A stretch of DNA of 64,000 nt from Undaria pinnatifida (taxonomy: Eukaryota > Sar > Phaeophyceae > Laminariales > Alariaceae): the NCBI GenBank assembly GCA_012845835.1, contig JABAKD010000013.1, positions 2,770,415-2,834,414 of the forward strand. The letters run 5' to 3'. Positions 54,201 to 63,914 of this stretch are shown here, one piece after another (positions within the stretch are counted from its first letter, which is position 1; each line of letters opens with the position of its first letter). Position numbers and translations under genes: made by a program. Below the pieces are notes generated by a model, which was given only the letters and a program-made list of their open reading frames with translations, did no database searches and was not told where the DNA came from.

Positions 54201-57200
54201 CATCACCATCATCGACCGAGACATGACCTCGAAGTCCTTCGTTGGCGCAACTCGCGGCCAACTCTCTGACGCCCTAGTCACAGAACAAATATAGTCCAAG
54301 GCTAGGGTATCGTAGGGACCGAGATGCCAAGATAAGGGGCGGTCGTCCCTTTTCTGGGGACCTTTCGTGCAGTGGCTCGGAATCACGCTTGCGAATGACA
54401 TACTCCCTGTTCATTAGTGGTCTTGAATCTTTGGAGCTACTTTAATTTCGCGACGTGGATCCCCGACGCACTAGTTTACTACGCTGCGCCAAACCTGTCG
54501 CCAAGTGCCTTCACGTCAATGAGGTATTGGACTCACTCGTGCGAGTGGCTCAAATCGCTTAGTGCAAAAAGGGGGTAACCCTCTCCTACTGTAGCCTTCA
54601 TCTATGACAGTATGATATGATAGTTTGATAAGTGATATGATAGTATCATATGATAATATGATATGATAGTATCATATGATAGTATGGTATGATAGTATGA
54701 TATGGCAGTATGATGTGGTAGTGCGATATAAATGTGCGATATGATAGTATGATATGATAGTATGATATGGCAGTATGATGTGGTAGTGCGATATGATTGT
54801 GCGATATGATAGTATGATATGAGAATATGATATGATAGTATGATATGATAGTAAGATACCGGTATGAGAGTATGATATGCTAGTAAGATATGATAGTATG
54901 ATATGATACGATAAAATATCATAGCTCAGACTCAACAGTAAAAAAGGGGGTATATCATATCAGTCGTAACATCCCCCCTGCCGTAGGCTTGATCATTGGT
55001 TCAGCGCTCTGGGCGCGGATCATGACGATCGGCAATATATCTTGGCTCCAACGCAAGCGGCCTAAGCTCATTTTCTGTTTCAACGTTCGACGCTCAAGAA
55101 TCGCCGTGCGTCATAGTACTTACCACTTTCTACCAAAGCAACATGATGTAAATGAGTTAAATCGACACACGACGCGTATGAAAATACGTGGAAGTATGGT
55201 GAGCTAAAGCTTCGTTTTTCCCCATTCGCCGGAGTGTAAAAAACAAAACAAAAAAAACCCATGATGTCACCACCACCGGTGCTCTAAAATTGTCAACTTC
55301 CCGATCGTAATATTGTAGAGGCGATTGCATACTTGATGAAAAACGACATAATCGATTTTACAGACAGATCCAACTAACTGGCATGCTCTGAACCAATTTG
55401 ATTGCGGAGCGTGACCTAATACGGTGTCCGATTTTGAATGTATAAAACAAGGCCAGAGAACGCAAGATCATGGTTCCACGTTTGTAACGCCACCGACGAA
55501 AAGCGGTGCCTCCACAGCTGGTCGACTGCGTACGATCTCGACAGCACGGAGAGGAGCGACACGCATTCACAAGTCGGATTCGCTGCCGGCGTCTCGCGCT
55601 GTGGTATATAGTCTATCGCGTCATGCACATCTTGCCGGCCACACCCTGCGGTGTTGTTGTGGGCAGTCGGATACAAGACCCCTTCTTGCCCCAGTCGGAC
55701 ACTGGACGTGTACTTGTTCAAGAAAACCTCAAACCAGTTCAACTGTAACGTATCATAAATCTAGGAATGACTATCCCGCGGCGAATAGTCGTCTCGTAGG
55801 GAAGAACAGGGCATACGACACAAGGTGCATTTACGACGCGTGAAGTGCACTATAATATAACATCTGGCACCCGCCGTGGCAAGGACCTTAAACACGGCTA
55901 CGGATCCTGTTGCGGTCAAGGAGTCGCGCATTAACGTGATTAACTTTTCCACCATAATACCTAAGGGGGGGGGGGTGCCAATCGACACGTACAGAGCGGA
56001 ACACGCTACTTACCACGAAACCGCCTCCAAGACCCAGAGCGAGGCCTGCGCATAGTACAAGGGGCGTCGGAATGCCGGGCAGACGCACACGAAAGCGGGA
56101 AATCACGCAACGTGATCGCTAGATGAGCACAGAGGTGTATTGCTCAAGTACAAAAACACACGAAGGGTAGCTTGAACAAATCGTCGAACGTGTCATAGTT
56201 CGAGGCTGCAAATATGGATTACAATAATCCCGAGGGTGGTTCGCGGCGAGGTCCAGGCTTTGGCGTCAGACGTGTGCTACGGTACAGGTGACCTCGCCTT
56301 GCTGGTGGCCCCCAATCGAGAACGTCTGTTTGTAGCTGACATCTGAGGCAAACGCTCATTTGTGGAAAAGTTGGACTCCTTCCCGCGACAAACAATCCCG
56401 TGGGCAAGACAAAATCATTATTACACAACGATATTAACGGTGTCGATAGAGTTATCCAGCAGCATTAAGGGTTGCGCTTTTTGTTGGGCCGCGAACTAGT
56501 TTCTGGGCGGTTGAGCTCTTGGAGTAAGTGCTGCGCGAAACTCGCGGTTGCTACGATAATTGCACGAGAGTACCTTTGCTCTATTGTTAATAGGACAAGG
56601 GCTGCGCGAACGAGTCTCTTATTGGAGGCCACGTTTAGGGCTAGGTATTGAGCTGATCACTTCAGGAGCTCTGCAACCGCTGATGCACCCCTAACGCGGG
56701 ATGGCCATTTCCGTCAATTTCGGGCTAAGGAGCCGCCCCGTCATACAAAAACCGTTTGAACCAAACCGTGGCATTTCTATCGTAGCACGCGTCGTGAGAA
56801 CGGTCGGGGTGTCATTTTGCCGGACCTACGCTTGCAGAGGGCGAGGCTGTGTCCGTTCCCTCAGCGTTGAGACGCCGTGCGTCGTCGAACAGGAACGGTA
56901 GCGGCTAGGAGTTGAGATATAGAAGCACCCGAACGGAGCTCTCTCCGTGGCCGCCCTCGCACTTGGGCAAATAGTTATGATTGGTTTACGCTTGGTATTA
57001 CACGGCGTACATCGTTACCGTCGCTGATTGAATGATGTTTGGATATATACGTGTTTGTTTCAAATCGCTAGCCTAGAGCAATCCCGGAAAAAAAATCAGG
57101 AGGAGCCCAATCTAACAAAATCGCGGGTTAGGTGATGCGCTTGCCATGGTGGCCATCCAACGCAGCAAGGATTGGGGGTGTATTTTTCTGTTTTGAGTTG

Positions 57201-60200
57201 TTCACAGCCTCCGTGCCGTTACCGGCCGTGCACCTTCTTGTCCATTGTTATCCACCTTCCCGGTTGTCTCGTTCCTCTGCCCCAACACATATCTTATTCC
57301 GCCCTTTGTTTGTCGCAAGCTCCCCCCGCCTGCCTCAAACGCATCCAAAGTTCCCATGGAAAGGAAGGAGTCTTTCTCACCGTTAGCGAAGTAGTTCGCG
57401 TACTCCACGGTCAAGTCGTGGAGGCTCATGCGAGTGACCGTGTGCTCCGCCGTGCTGCAATCGCTGTCCAGGTAGAATTGGTAGTCCTCCTTCGTCATGT
57501 AGACACCGTTGCTGCACGTAATCACATAATACGCGCACGACCGCCGTGGGAGAAGGCTTGGCCAGAAACATTTGCAACGACGGCGGCACCTCAACTAGGC
57601 ATTCAAGTTTGTGACGGCGGAGCCAAGCATCCAACTCACGCCTTCTACAACAGAGGTGCACCACTTTTGTTTTGAGGTTCTTCCTCGATTCGGGAGCTCG
57701 AGACCCCTCCCCCAAAAACCTACTTGGAGAAAAGTACAACTGCTGCCGGATAAAACAAAATCCCATGCCCTAGGTACAAGACGGGAATCACGCAAAAAAA
57801 ATGGCGTTCGTTTTCCGACGACTTTTTTGTGTGAAGAAAGGCCCGTCATTCAGAGAACAAAATCGCCAAAAAAAAAGAGATATACTTCTATCGTAGCACG
57901 CGTCAACTTAGTTTCGCATTTGGGTTTGCTTGCTTGTAGGAAGGTTTGTTGGGTACGGGGTACGTACTTCCCGGCCTTTACAAGGAGAACTAACACGCTG
58001 CAAGTACTCAAAGGGGTGTTCTGCAACTCATGGCGCGTCAACCTATGGCCATCTACTGTGCCGGCGCCGATTGCAGGGCCGAACATGCTAGCAGCGCTGA
58101 GTCTGGCCTGCCAACATATCAAGGCAGTGTTGGGAGCGTCCGCCGAGCAAGTGGACGTTCTGAGCACTCCTCAGCGACCGTGTGCGCGCGGGTAGGAAGC
58201 GGTTCGCTACGGCTAAGAGAAGAAGCGCCGGCTTCCCCAGCCCCCAAATCTCGGCACGTATATATCTGTGCGTTAATTGGAAACTCATCCATTACCACGG
58301 AGGTCATAGCAATGTATTTCCTACCTCAACTATGAATCGTTCTTGAATCACCCGCCATGAAAATATATTCTCTATGTTCCTGTTGTCGACGATATCCCAG
58401 TCTACGTTCTGTTTGTTTCGGGTTCTTTTACTGGCGGTGTGCTACTGCGTGTCGCGCAAAATGTTAGAGTTACGACGCAATGCAACACCAGCGACAGACG
58501 ACCAAATGTGGACGGCACGCCCATATTTCTGGTACATCTCTATAAAGTCCGAAACCAGGAAAAATGGTCGTTTGAATTTAGCTGTGGTCGTGACTTGGGG
58601 GCGATTTAACAAACGTTTTGGGTGTAAAATATGAAGCCAAATCGCGCAAGTTTAGATTGCCTCGAACTGATTCTACGATACCCCCCTCCCACCACCAGCG
58701 CTTTTCTTGAACGAGCGTTTCATCATCAGGGCTGCTCGCTACAAGGAAGGATACTATTGAAAACAGAGTATCCATGTATTATACTCAGTATATTTTTTCT
58801 TCTGTGCAAAAGTCTATCGATCAATGACGTCGGGGTGTCGCGGAGGGACACCGTATTTCAGAAGATACGATCGGGGGCTGGTTTTAAAACCGGCGATTCC
58901 TTCAAAGAAACGTTAGAGGGGGGGCTACCGAAGAACGATTCTTCCGGTGGCGCCTTCAGCGGGATATGTCAAAGGCACCTACGGCCAAACCTCCGAGGGC
59001 ACCTCCAGCGGCCCACCTGGGAGGGGGTCGCTTGGCTCACTTGACTAACGCCAGCCAACTATAGAGTTGGTTGGACAGGCGGGAACTCCAGCCAACTAAC
59101 AGCCCCGTCAATTAAAGGCTCAAAAACTATCAGATATCGTTGAATGCCCGGTAGTTCAGGCTCTATCCCTAGGCCCCTGGATTTTTTGTCGGGGTGGGCT
59201 CCATTTTTTCTTGATGCCCCCGGGCGGGTAGGGTGGAGAGGTCCTCACACGAGGAGCCGCAGAAAGCTACCAGGGTGTGTGCCATCCCCCCATCGGGGGT
59301 GCGAGGGGGAACCGCCAAACTTTTATCGAAAGCATCCCCTTCTTCGGACCGGATAAGACATGATGAAGAGATCTCGGCAAGGGTATTGGGGGTTTGTGTC
59401 AAGTGTGCGCGGTCGATGTTGCAAACGGAAAAAAGCGCGAGAGCTACGAATGGTAAATGACTGCTGTTGCCCGGCGCTAAGAAATGTAACAGTTGTGCTG
59501 ACATTTTGATGTGACATTGAGGACATTCACAATGAAATAATGGACATAGACCGAAGTGTCGTCCGGATTGCACCCCCCCTCCACACTTCCCCCACTAAGA
59601 TGACCAGTAAGCGTGGTCAATCAGCTTCGTGATATCTCAAGGGAGTGAGGTTGTTGTTCTTTGGACGAATTTCCTTCGTACCTCTTCGGTATCCGCACGG
59701 ACGCCATTGTAATGAAAACAAAAAAACGCTGTCCCCCGGCCCCCGGGCGACAACGCAAAATATCGATGTCACTCCAGGAGGCACAACATAAATCTCGCCT
59801 GGCACACACCCTGTTCAAGACGGGCACGCCGCTGCTACGGCGGTAGCTAGTGATAATAGTAGTCTGTGGAGTCACCAATCGGAACCATAACCGTCTGCGC
59901 AGTGTGCGGTCAATACGAGTAGCATAAATTGTTCCGTGGCAGTTTGATGGCCCCTTTATGTGCGCAAAACAAACACACTCAAGGTTGATTTTCGCCTTAA
60001 TTGGTGACGAGCGTTCGCCACGAGCAGAGTTTCTGGCGGTATATTGCACCCATATTTTCGCTGTTCATGTATACCGGGCCAAACTGCAGCGTTCTATGTT
60101 ACTTGCGCGTCCCCTGCCAGCAGATCCACTACTGTGCACGGTTCTTCAATTGACCTTAGTCTCAGACAGTACGAAGATACGACTTAGAGTATACGTAAGC

Positions 60201-62998
60201 TAGCTGCGTCGATTATCCATCGCTTACAACCGTGGGAGAATTTCATTCTTGGTCTGTGTTACCTCCATCGAGGCGTCGCATTAATGGTAGGCAGTTTACT
60301 CCAGCAGTGGAGAGCAGGTATAGAGAACAGCAGAAGCCAGCAGCCAACCACGCCACCCAACCGTTACTCCAGGCGTGTATAGCAAATGCTCAGCGCCTTG
60401 GAGGTTATTGAACAATGCACTTGTCATAAAGAACTGGATTACGTATGCGATTGATGTACAGGACATACTCCGATACGCGGCATTCTAGTGCTATGTTGTG
60501 GTGGCCGAATAGAGGGGAAAAAACGAACCTTTCCTATTCAGAAATCCATCAGTCCCGACACGTACGTGTGTTATACTAGCACGTTATGACACATGCCACT
60601 GGGTTCATTGACCTGAGCACGGTGTCGTAATCTTGCCATAATGAAATATCGACCTACACGACCAAGAATCAATGAACAATGCGGTGAATCCATAAGCTTT
60701 GATATAGAGCGTGCATCTCGAAGACTTTTTAACAGATGACGGCGTGCACTTCCTCCCCCCCCCCGATGTTTATTTCTCGATTCCGGGGAATGAGGTTTCA
60801 ACATCAGCGTATCTCTCCCGATCTGAAGCTCGCAACCGTACTTGCCCCACCAGCATCCAAGCGTTTTTTTTTCGAGTATAGTCAGTACGGCACTACCCTC
60901 GGGCACATACATCGCCGACGCGAGCTGCCACCCAACCACGCAAGTACAGATCGGCACACGATACCTCAACAGCGCCAGGTCGGTACTGAGCCGAGTCACA
61001 ACACGGCAACACGTATGTACCTGTTGTAGCCATTCATGGCAAGCGTCTCGAGCGTGAGCATAGTGGAGGGGGCGCCGTCGATGTCAAACTCTCGGGAAGC
61101 TGCCACGATTCGATCGCGTGCGGCCCATCTGACAATCGAGTCCTGTTTCACACCCAGACAACGACGATAACAGGAATGTGAGCGGATTTTGAGCTACGTT
61201 TTTGAAATACAACATTTATCTGGCGAGATGTAATTTATGCCGCGGTTGCTGTATTTCGACTGCTGCAATGATGGCAAGTTTACCAACCTCGTATCCTGCC
61301 CCCCCCCCTCCCCTTCCCAACATGTTTGACCAGTTGTAGCCGCTGCAATCAAAGGACAAAAGCGGTGCAGCCACAGTTCGTGCCGGTTTCGCCCGCCGTT
61401 CGGGTATATCTCGGTGCGTTAGTCGACCTATGTAGCTCGTACAACAGCCATACCAAGGGGTGACCCCGCACTGTTCGTCGTGGGTCCTACCTATTCGCGT
61501 GTACACCGATTTGTGCAATCTGCACGCTGAAACGGATGCGGTGCCTTTCATCAACAACGCGGAAATCTGTTGCAATGGACACAGTCTTGCACACGTGTTC
61601 AGAAGGACAGGCAGCACCATTGCCTCAATCACGAGGTGTTGATCGGGGTGCAGACACCACCCAGCCGCGCAGTGAAAATCCACTATGGCCGTGATTTCGC
61701 ACCTTCAAAAAGTTGCAAATGGTCGATTCATCGGGACTTCAAACGCCCTTTGCTTAAATTGGCACTCCGGTAGATGTGCGACTCGTGTTGTTCATTAACA
61801 ACACAAACGACAGTTGGCGAGAAGGAAGGGAAACCAACCCGAAATATACCTGCATCTTATGAGCACATATACTCACAATCACCGCCAAATTCATCTCATC
61901 ACCTTGTATCTGCAGCACAGGCGATTTCCACAAATAGAAAGACAACACCTACATTGAAAACAAGTTTAGCTTTGGAAGGACGCGTATGATCGCCTTGTTG
62001 AATGCGCCTTACCTCACTGAGGGCCAGATCATCGAAATTTTCCTGCCAGAAGGCAGGGGCGTAGGCCCCGTAAAGCCAGTCGTAGGGGCTCAGGTAGGTG
62101 GAATTGACGTTCCACGAGTTGCTGGGTCCGAAGTTGTACGGCAAATCGTTGGTGGAGTCCTGGTCGGCGAAATAGGTTGACACGAACAATTGACTTTTGT
62201 TGTTGCTTCAAGTGTGAACACGCAGCTGGTTTTCCTCACAGCAGTATACAACTAAAACGCTGCTCAGCATAGGCCTATACATCGATACGAGCAAACACAC
62301 TCGTTGACCTCAGCACGTGTCTGTACTGTTATGTTTGTGAAATGGAGCATGCAACCGTTGCGGTCTCCCGAGCTCGGCTTGACGATGCCTACGACAACAA
62401 AATCGCCTATTGCTTGGGTTTTGTCTTCGGAAGTTCGCGGTTCAGGCTGCCTGTGGCACAAATGCGACGGTCGGGGGGAACCTCCAGGGTCCCATGCATG
62501 TCCAACAGATCACAGCCAGCAGCGCAAGCTCGACTACCTGGTTGACGTGCTCGCAACTTGCGCAAACGTGAAATTGAGTTGTTTCCTCTTCGTCAACCAA
62601 CTCCTTCGAGGCTCGTTTCTGAGTGGGATGCAGAGCGACACGCCTTAGTGTTGGCATTGCTTCCACCAAGAAAATCGGTAGACTATACCTCCCTTTTGAA
62701 AGCCATTGTCGACGCGAGGGGATTGCTGCCCACCGTTAGATGGTTTCCGCGATAACACCCGTCAACAAGGTCTAGAACGGGATCTCGACCTGGCATGCGA
62801 TCGTAATGACCTGGTAGGCAACCCCGCATCCAGCGGCTCAAGGATGATGCTTGCTTTCTTAGAGCATCTGACCTGGAGAGGAAGGATACGCACGTAGTTC
62901 TGAGGTTTTGCATTGCTGATGTCGTGACTCACCAGTGTGTCCTCGTAAGGGATGTACTTGTCGCGGAGGTACTTGTGGATGGCGTGGGACGGGTCACA
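45125..62998 (-). CDS. Large multi-exon gene of unrecognised family
   Basis: Fifteen candidate minus-strand exons between 62998 and a TAA at 45125 read as one protein. All introns begin GT and end AG, and phases chain 0,0,0,2,1,0,0,0,0,0,1,2,0,1 to the stop if the tentative exon at 55714 is left out. Without that exon the visible part is about 380 residues with repeated Trp/Tyr/Asp/Asn-rich segments and many Cys, which suggests a folded, possibly extracellular or lumenal protein. One hydrophobic patch ('LCLVGVFIGSVV') lies near the C-terminus. I cannot name a family. Upstream coding sequence (63173-63281 and 63.5-63.9 kb) is likely but unproven. Introns hold several MITE-like A and B copies and other repeats. 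Confidence 0.55.
45961..46205 (-). mobile_element. MITE-like family A, copy 3
   Basis: Reads in reverse: 'AATAGAGGTGCACCAC', 'GAGGTTTCCTCAATCTGGGA', 'CCGGATGAAGAATCCCATGG', 'GAGGAGCGCCGTCATTCGG'. It matches 57641-57904 along its length. Confidence 0.75.
46411..46543 (-). CDS. Right-hand gene, exon 'DNFLDALHAQSMEAH'
   Basis: 44 codons plus one base, acceptor TTTTTTCCAG|GAC, donor GTGG|GTGGGT, phase 0 to 1. Continues 'TAALAEVGIDTADIAA' and 'PDLCLVGVFIGSV'. The hydrophobic end could be a buried strand or a short membrane segment. Confidence 0.6.
46912..47166 (+). mobile_element. MITE-like family A, copy 4
   Basis: The left end CGCGTGCTGCGATACGAGC is an imperfect inverted match to the right end 'TGTCGTAGCACACGTC', giving terminal inverted repeats of about 16 bases. 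The interior has 'GATGACGGGGCTTCTAAA' and 'GCCATGGGATGTTTC'. Confidence 0.75.
47226..47478 (+). mobile_element. MITE-like family B, copy 3
   Basis: Left end 'TCCCACGGTAGGGGTTGCAG' and right end 'CTGCACCCCTACGGTGGG' are inverted repeats. The interior has 'GATTGAGCTCCTCAAGAG', 'GGAAGCTTGGTCGGGTTG' and 'GCGAACGAATGCCTTC', shared with 50344-50583. It follows family A copy 4 after about 60 bases. Confidence 0.75.
47628..47650. repeat. 23-base poly(C) run
   Basis: Uninterrupted C on the plus strand (poly-G on the minus strand); likely variable in length and a G-quadruplex former. Confidence 0.9.
47651..49673. other. Intron of the right-hand gene, no confident exon
   Basis: One minus-strand frame at 48353-48628 is fairly protein-like ('SSLEVLSKLLHEQGPRLR'), but its upstream boundary looks like a donor (AAG|GTACGT at 48613), not an acceptor. 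The flanking exons 49674 and 46543 join in phase without it. A trace of family A ('GGCCATGGGATTTTTTATC') is at 48005. Confidence 0.4.
49674..49752 (-). CDS. Right-hand gene, exon 'YHDGYTNCTDDTFTV'
   Basis: 79 bases, acceptor GGTCCAG|GTA, donor CAG|GTACGT, phase 2 to 0. Contains two Cys and ends 'CSGTHLASYAQ'. Confidence 0.62.
50344..50583 (+). mobile_element. MITE-like family B, copy 4
   Basis: 'TCATCCCACGATAGGAGG' at left, 'TTCACCCCCTCCGGTGGATGG' region at right. The interior carries 'GGCATAGAAGCTTGGTCGG' and two hairpins 'GAGCTCCTCTTGTGAGGA' and 'GAGCTCCTCATGTGAGGA'. Confidence 0.75.
51166..51250 (-). CDS. Right-hand gene, exon 'PYYPDAWWAKLGYF'
   Basis: 85 bases, acceptor CTTGCCAG|ATC, donor CCAG|GTGTGA, phase 1 to 2. 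Ends 'SGRMKTTKEIYHS'. It joins the previous exon as 'GLKAYPYYPDAWW'. Confidence 0.62.
51891..51993 (-). CDS. Right-hand gene, exon 'FILEVLGDGAIEQYG'
   Basis: 34 codons plus one base, acceptor CAATGGCAG|TTC, donor GCTT|GTACGT, phase 0 to 1. Continues 'REDLYEVFLATTPWKGL'. Confidence 0.62.
52285..52800 (-). repeat. Degenerate family A material
   Basis: 'CTACCCGATGAACCATCC' and 'GGACCAAGGTATACAACGG' match the middle of family A in reverse. At 52726-52800 'TTTGGGCTAAGTATCC' to 'ACTATCGTAGCATGTGTC' matches its end with the TIR. Confidence 0.5.
53465..53491 (-). CDS. Right-hand gene, short exon 'GVKLYFGHQ'
   Basis: Nine codons, acceptor CCTCCAG|GGG, donor CAG|GTGTAC, phase 0/0, joining 'LALHGVKLYFGHQ' to 'FILEVLGDG' of the next exon. 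The frame stays open to about 53338 ('VYGTRPNPNMEKG'), but the longer form ends at phase 1 and does not fit the next acceptor. Confidence 0.5.
53671..53745 (-). CDS. Right-hand gene, exon 'FEPALGLAHKEMNLY'
   Basis: 25 codons, acceptor TTGCCGTCAG|TTC, donor CAC|GTAACG, phase 0/0. Ends 'MGLLHHLALH'. Confidence 0.62.
53931..54008 (-). CDS. Right-hand gene, exon 'LPVDEDGKQLGFDLI'
   Basis: 26 codons, acceptor TTTCCACAG|TTG, donor TTG|GTGAGT, phase 0/0. Ends 'AVLMREKLEAL'. Confidence 0.62.
54607..54918. repeat. ATGATATGATAGT satellite (about 310 bp)
   Basis: Tandem variants of a 10-13 base unit, TATGATATGATAG, with a larger near-duplicate ('GGCAGTATGATGTGGTAG' at about 54704 and 54768). Minus-strand Tyr/His/Ile-rich frames are satellite artefacts. 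Confidence 0.9.
54919..56013. other. Intron of the right-hand gene with repeat E
   Basis: 55150-55240 shares 'GAGTTAAATCGACACACGAC', 'ACGTGGAAGT' and 'TTTTTC' with 41868-41960. Apart from the uncertain exon at 55714-55742, I see nothing firm. Confidence 0.45.
55714..55742 (-). CDS. Right-hand gene, uncertain exon 'LNWFEVFLN'
   Basis: Acceptor GTTACAG|TTG at phase 0 is good. The donor is unclear: CAA|GTACAC at 55714 would leave phase 2, which the next exon does not accept, and longer choices lack good donors. The exon at 56014 can also join 54008 directly in phase, so this piece may be skipped. Confidence 0.3.
56014..56045 (-). CDS. Right-hand gene, 32-base glycine-rich exon
   Basis: Acceptor ATGCGCAG|GCC, donor GTG|GTAAGT, phase 1 to 0. 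With the previous exon it reads 'YFANGLALGLGGGFV'. It is small, but both sites are strong and phase fits exactly. Confidence 0.5.
56462..56800. repeat. Diverged family B copy followed by family A end
   Basis: 56505-56705 has 'GGTTGAGCTCTTGG', 'CTGCGCGAACGAGTCTC' and the end 'GATGCACCCCTAACGCGGG', as in family B. 56705-56805 has the end of family A in reverse, ending 'TTTCTATCGTAGCACGCGTC'. Confidence 0.55.
57381..57511 (-). CDS. Right-hand gene, exon 'NGVYMTKEDYQFYLD'
   Basis: 131 bases, acceptor ACGTGCAG|CAA, donor AACG|GTGAGA, phase 2 to 1. Contains 'SDCSTAEHTVTRMSLHD' and 'LTVEYANYFAN'. It joins the previous exon as 'GYNSNGVYMTK' across a 3.5 kb intron that holds family A, C and D repeats. 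Confidence 0.65.
57641..57904 (-). mobile_element. MITE-like family A, copy 5
   Basis: Runs from 'ACAACAGAGGTGCACC' to 'TTCTATCGTAGCACGCGTC', with 'CGGGAGCTCGAGACCCC' and 'AAAATCCCATGCCCTAGG' inside. Best-preserved end with the TIR sequence. Confidence 0.75.
58665..58775 (-). repeat. Repeat C, third copy
   Basis: 'CTGATTCTACGATACC', 'GAGCGTTTCATCATCAGGG', 'CTGCTCGCTACAAGGAAGG' parallel the two tandem units at 34580-34840. Confidence 0.55.
58824..58945 (+). repeat. Dispersed repeat D, copy 2
   Basis: 'GACGTCGGGGTGTCG', 'AGATACGATCGGGGGCTGG', 'AAAACCGGCGATTCCTTC' and 'GGGGCTACCGAAGAACG' match 40196-40316. Another copy of this type was not found. Confidence 0.65.
58946..61020. other. Intron of the right-hand gene, nothing firm
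   Basis: 59050-59110 has two 'CAGCCAACTA' units. 59240-59310 carries a family B trace ('GTCCTCACACGAGGAGCC', 'CATCCCCCCATCGGGGGTG'). No splice-flanked exon is needed between 61021 and 57511, which join in phase. Confidence 0.45.
61021..61142 (-). CDS. Right-hand gene, exon 'DSIVRWAARDRIVAA'
   Basis: 40 codons plus two bases, acceptor GAAACAG|GAC, donor ACAG|GTACAT, phase 0 to 2. Continues 'SREFDIDGAPSTML' and 'TLETLAMNGYN'. Confidence 0.65.
61877..61948 (-). CDS. Right-hand gene, exon 'VLSFYLWKSPVLQIQ'
   Basis: 24 codons, acceptor CAATGTAG|GTG, donor ATT|GTGAGT, phase 0/0. Ends 'GDEMNLAVI'. Confidence 0.6.
62013..62159 (-). CDS. Right-hand gene, exon 'DSTNDLPYNFGPSNSW'
   Basis: 49 codons, acceptor GACCAG|GAC, donor GAG|GTAAGG, phase 0/0. 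Very rich in Tyr, Trp, Asn and Asp ('TYLSPYDWLYGAYAPAFW', 'NFDDLALSE'), clearly not repeat-derived. Confidence 0.65.
62933..62998 (-). CDS. Right-hand gene, exon 'CDPSHAIHKYLRDKY'
   Basis: 22 codons, acceptor TGTTGGCAG|TGT, donor CTG|GTGAGT, phase 0/0. It ends 'IPYEDTL'. First exon of the reliably phased chain. Confidence 0.6.
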
Positions 62999-63172
62999 CT
63001 GCCAACAGAGAGTAAAACCAGCGGATCGCATTCCCGGTGTTACAGTAGAAAAAACTTTGAAACGCATGGCGAAACGAGGCACCCCACTAAAGATGCTGAC
63101 ACGGTGATTTAATATAATGTCATTCAGCGGACTAGATGGCGGTAGAGGCGCAGACTATGTGGATCCCATCAC

Positions 63173-63281
63173 CTGCACGGCAGATCGCCGTGCTGTACCT
63201 CGACTTGCACACTTTCAAATCAGCCAGCAAATCCTGAGGAATCTTGCGAAGGCCACCAGACAGCACAGTTTCGGTCATATG
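63173..63281 (-). CDS. Possible upstream exon of the right-hand gene
   Basis: Acceptor ACACCAG|CAT, donor GCAG|GTGATG. Reads 'HMTETVLSGGLRKIPQ' and 'DLLADLKVCKSRYSTAICRA'. Protein sense is good, but its exit phase (1) does not meet the entry of the exon at 62998 (0), so another exon must intervene or the call is wrong. Confidence 0.35.
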
Positions 63282-63449
63282 CTGGTGTGTTGCTCACGGC
63301 GAAGAAAATTTGCAATGGGGGGAGTGTGGACGTGCGACGACGTTCGCCTGTCTGCAGTGACGGTGTATCCGATCCACCATCGGGTGTAGACGCGAAGTTC
63401 GTGAGACTTTCTGGAAGTAAAACTACTGCTGTCATTCGCCTGGCCAATT

Positions 63450-63914
63450 TGCCTTAAAGGCGGTTCAGCGGGTGAAGCCGCGGGCACAGTACAATATTCA
63501 TGGCATCTCTCAATTTCCAGAACACTCCAGTATGGGTGAGTCTAGCCAACGGGTCCTGAACGAAGAGGCACTTATCAAAATCGAAAACCTGGTTTGTACA
63601 CCCCGATTCGGCTGGGTTATGCTCGCCGTTGTTGCGATACAATACCAAATGCCATGCCGTACCTGGCATTGCCCGCAAAGTCTAACGGGGCCGAAACCTG
63701 CGGTATCGGGTAGTCACCCTTCGTCCAACGTGAAGCCGTACACCGCGTAAACCGCTCGTCGTGCTAGTCGAAAGAAATGGTTTGTGAGTCGTTCTACTGC
63801 GGTAGCCCCCCAACGTTTCTTCAACACAGCAGTCGACAGTTTTGAGACCAGCTCCCGGCCATATATCTCCTGAATCACGGCGCCGGTTGCTGATCGTTCA
63901 ATGTTCCTTTCCAA
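63450..63914 (-). other. Possible further coding pieces near the window edge
   Basis: Two minus-strand frames have protein-like composition: 'TNHFFRLARRAVYAVYGF' ending at a donor-like GAAGG|GTGACT near 63733, and 'VFDFDKCLFVQDPLARL' behind a possible acceptor ACCAG|GTT near 63594. Neither can be joined with certainty. Confidence 0.3.
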
